A DNA stretch of 64,000 bases from Diplonema japonicum (taxonomy: Eukaryota > Euglenozoa > Diplonemea > Diplonemida > Diplonemidae): NCBI GenBank assembly GCA_964019335.1, contig OZ025708.1, positions 238,501-302,500 on the forward strand, given 5' to 3'. The translations under genes and the position numbers were made by a program. Within the stretch, counting starts at the first letter, position 1; each line of letters starts with the position of its first letter. The notes below the pieces were generated by a model. That model saw only the letters and a program-made list of their open reading frames with translations, was not told the origin of the DNA and searched no databases. Positions 61,429-64,000 of the stretch are shown here, in pieces.

Positions 61429-63075
61429 ATGAACGCTTCCAGCCCCTCTCGAGGCTATTATTCTCCAAGCCGCAGTTTTGGTTCGCCGACAGGGATACCC
61501 GCCGCCTTCACGTCAACCAGCCCACTGTCCTCCCCAAACCGTCAGCACCTCGACATGAACTTAAACCTCGGAAGGGCAACAGAACCTCTGGGCCTACACT
61601 GCAGAAGCGAAGCTGGCCGCGTGATGGTCACAGGCATTGTGAGGGGATCAGCTGCCGAAATCTCAGGGATTCGACCGGGCGACATAGTTACAAAGCTGGG
61701 CGGTTACACTGTAAACGACAGCAGAGACATGAGAAGGGGGAGGGTGGTAGCTTTAGATAAAGGCCAGCTCTCCATACCAATAGGCATAACGAGAGATGGA
61801 AGAGGAAGCACCCCGACAGCACCGTCGGGATATTACTCCCCAAGCTATTCCCCGTCCCCCGACGCACACGAAGCAAAACAGCTCGGGTCACTCCAAGCCG
61901 CTTACGACAACGGTGGCTTAACACGTGAAGAATTCCGCACCGCGGTCACAAGAATCAAAGGATTTTCACCATGGAAACCCGATGAAGACACAACCGACAG
62001 TACCGTTGCACCTTTAAAACTTCAAGAAAAAGCCATTCCACCGTCTTCCACACCGGCAGCTGACGAATCGCCTGCGACACCCTTAGACATTGACACAACC
62101 GACGATCGGTTTAGAAAAACACCTCACAACACCGTTATCCAGGACCCGCAACTGGAAATCGCGGATACTGTGAAGACGCAACCTGTTATTGAGGAGAAGC
62201 AACCTACACCACCGGCGGCAAAGGACACAGAAGAATATCTCCCGCTAACAGATGATGAACTGGCGAAGTTTCCAAAACTCGACGCGGACACCTTAAGAAC
62301 ACTCAAGCACGAGTTCACAAAATATGACCAGAACGGGGACGGGGTCCTGACGGACAAGGAGTTACTTAAGGCGTTTTTAGGAGCAGGGATGGACCCGCAG
62401 AACGCACATTACACTGTTCAACATGCCTTGATGTTCGCTGACAGAGACGGAGACGGTACTATTGATTACAATGAATTTGTGAAATATCATGCTCCGGAAA
62501 TGGATTTTGATGACGAAGCTGAAGAAAGTTTAAACGACGAGGAAGCTGCGTTCTTGGACACGATGAACGCGAGGTCCACCAAGCTGAGCGACCTCCCCCC
62601 AGAGATCATCACGCAACTCCAAGAAGATTTTGCAAAAATTGACGTAAACGGTGATGGCTACCTGACACAGGAGGAACTGACAGAGTCGGTCAAAGATGTT
62701 TACGGTGAGTTCAGCGATGCAATTATAGAAATGTTTCTAGGGGTAGCTGATCAAGACGGGGATGGGCGGATATCCTACCAAGAATTTATGAAGGAGCAGA
62801 CAGCTGTAGACGTTGTTGATATTCCTAATATTGATGTGGTTTCTACTGGTCTCGATCCTGCCGTACTTGCTCTTATTGCTGAGGATTTTACCGCTCTTGA
62901 TCAGAACGGGGATGGTTTTCTGTCGGAGGAAGAGCTGCGGGGCGCGATAGGCGGCGGGGACTCTCCGGAGGCGCAGTTCGTTCTTGCTGAAATATTACGA
63001 TGTGATTCGGACGGCGACGGGCGGATTAATTACAAGGAGTTCGTGGAGCACATCAAACAGGTCGCGGGGTTGTAA
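61429..63075 (+). CDS. PDZ domain plus six EF-hands, calcium-binding protein
   Basis: 548 residues from the ATG at 61429, preceded by an A-run and a G-rich leader. Residues 1-40 are Ser/Pro/Tyr-rich. A PDZ-like domain lies at about 48-110 (LGLHCRSEAGRVMVTGIVRG, SGIRPGDIVTKLGGY). A short helix pair at about 150-175 resembles a SHOCT motif (LGSLQAAYDNGGLTREEF). After a Pro/Thr linker there are six canonical EF-hand loops in three pairs near residues 299, 338, 404, 441, 490 and 527: DQNGDGVLTDKE, DRDGDGTIDYNE, DVNGDGYLTQEE, DQDGDGRISYQE, DQNGDGFLSEEE and DSDGDGRINYKE. All have Asp at position 1 and Glu at 12, so all should bind calcium. Probably a calcium sensor tethered to partners through the PDZ domain, perhaps at the flagellum or membrane. 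Confidence 0.9.
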   Translation: MNASSPSRGYYSPSRSFGSPTGIPAAFTSTSPLSSPNRQHLDMNLNLGRATEPLGLHCRSEAGRVMVTGIVRGSAAEISGIRPGDIVTKLGGYTVNDSRDMRRGRVVALDKGQLSIPIGITRDGRGSTPTAPSGYYSPSYSPSPDAHEAKQLGSLQAAYDNGGLTREEFRTAVTRIKGFSPWKPDEDTTDSTVAPLKLQEKAIPPSSTPAADESPATPLDIDTTDDRFRKTPHNTVIQDPQLEIADTVKTQPVIEEKQPTPPAAKDTEEYLPLTDDELAKFPKLDADTLRTLKHEFTKYDQNGDGVLTDKELLKAFLGAGMDPQNAHYTVQHALMFADRDGDGTIDYNEFVKYHAPEMDFDDEAEESLNDEEAAFLDTMNARSTKLSDLPPEIITQLQEDFAKIDVNGDGYLTQEELTESVKDVYGEFSDAIIEMFLGVADQDGDGRISYQEFMKEQTAVDVVDIPNIDVVSTGLDPAVLALIAEDFTALDQNGDGFLSEEELRGAIGGGDSPEAQFVLAEILRCDSDGDGRINYKEFVEHIKQVAGL

Positions 63076-64000
63076 GAAAGCGGAAGAAAAAAAAAATTGA
63101 GTGGGGGGGGGGGTTTCCCCCCCCCCCCTTCTTCCCCAGAGCTTTTAGCTTAGGAGGGATGAGTATGAAGGGGAGGAAAAAAAAAAAGAAAAAAAAAGAA
63201 GCGAGTTCTGAAAAGAAATATTGCAAAAAAAAAAAAAAAAAAAGACAAATGTTGTTATATCAGCTTGTGACTCCCCCCCCCTCCCCCTGCTCTAAGAATG
63301 AAAGGGCGCTAACTTGGCAAAAATATCCGCAGCAAAAAAAAAAAAAAAAAGAAAAGAAAAAAAAAAGCTTGAGGATTTTTTTAAAAAAAAAAAGTTATTC
63401 AATTCACTTAGCATCCTCGAGAACGTCAAAAAAAAAAAGTACCAAAATTCACTTTTTACCCCTCCCAAAAAAAAAGTTGAAAGTTCACTTATTACCGGAA
63501 ACGGGGGTATTCCCCCCCCGGTTCCGAGAGGCTGAACAGGGCTGTAAAATAATAGCCAAGAAAAAAGAAAAAAAAAAGAAAATTACTACTATGTGAATTT
63601 CGGCACTTTTCTTGGGGTGTTGGGTGGATATTCTTTTTTTTTTTTTTTTTTTTTAAAAAAAGTGGCGAAGAGAAAAAAAAAGGGGGGGGAAGGAGCACTA
63701 TGCCTGCTGCCTCTTGCCTTCAGAGGCCGTGCTCTCAAACTGTCTTTTTTCCGGTCGAAATACTGGATGTCTGGCCGAGTCGCCACCCCTCCTCCGATAC
63801 CGGCCTGTATTCGCATTGTTTGATTTTTTTTTTGTTTTTTTTTTTGTTTTAACAATATCATTGTCGAGACTAAAAACTAGTTGATGGCAGCGTGATGAGC
63901 TATTTTATAGGTAAAATTCCGCTCGTGCGCAACAAATGAAGCGCCAAACTAGTTTTTTTTTTTTCTTTTTTTTTATTTTATTCATTTCCGTGGCTCCTTT
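63076..64000. other. Intergenic, A/T/C runs
   Basis: Many A-runs (63178, 63226, 63333, 63427), a 22-T run at 63633 and C/G runs at 63103. Lys-rich frames here follow from the A-runs and carry no other signal. A GC-richer stretch at 63690-63820 (encoding GEGALCLLPLAFRGRALKLS) is open but has no start or family. Nothing is supported. Confidence 0.5.

Noticed and set aside
63159-63596. Lys-rich ORF after the EF-hand gene
   Set aside because: Almost all residues come from A-runs; no ordered segment or leader.
1-64000. CRISPR arrays, bacterial operons or prophage
   Set aside because: No regularly spaced repeats, no Shine-Dalgarno pattern, and spliced nuclear genes throughout.

Overview
The window is nuclear DNA of a flagellated unicellular eukaryote. 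It encodes an axonemal outer-arm dynein heavy chain, a kinesin, an EBP1/PA2G4-type protein split by five GT-AG introns, a lipase with a FYVE finger and a probable complex I subunit. Every confident host gene lies on the + strand over about 60 kb. Some starts follow a pyrimidine tract plus AG with no coding exon before it, which would suit spliced-leader trans-splicing. Together with a Cache/cyclase-type receptor this points to Euglenozoa. The real cis-introns favour a diplonemid-like lineage over a kinetoplastid, but this placement is inference. The DNA is very rich in long A, T and C homopolymers.

Layout. From 1 to about 12.5 kb lies an accessory region. It holds a decayed zinc-finger ORF with acidic repeats, LRR gene fragments, a truncated and a full copy of a RING/IBR protein with a PARP-like C-terminus, a 119-bp copied piece of the lipase gene, a ubiquitin-like/LRR gene broken by an insertion, a minus-strand piggyBac-like transposase pseudogene, a fold-back repeat and several short dispersed repeats. 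From 12.8 to 18.4 kb are two intact long genes: lipase-FYVE and a membrane cyclase-like receptor. From 18.7 to 20.7 kb is a dead non-LTR retrotransposon. From 21.3 to 46.2 kb are a kinesin, a coiled-coil protein, a ubiquitin-like/Yvh1-zinc-domain protein, an unknown protein, the 4634-residue dynein, EBP1 with six exons, and a long coiled-coil protein.

From 47 to 63 kb is a dense run of mostly smaller genes: a CCCH finger protein, a 70-residue protein, a probable NDUFB10-like subunit, a nucleoplasmin-like protein, an amidoligase-family protein, a basic Ser/Lys protein, two membrane proteins with introns, a mucin-like Pro/Thr membrane protein and a PDZ/EF-hand protein. Introns are seen only in this run and in EBP1. 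Many introns are little more than a GT end, a run of A and AG. An A-tract also sits directly before most start codons.

Kinesin, dynein and possibly the coiled-coil proteins serve the flagellum; the receptor, PDZ/EF-hand and FYVE proteins suggest signalling and membrane traffic. No tRNA, rRNA, spliced-leader RNA or CRISPR array was recognised.
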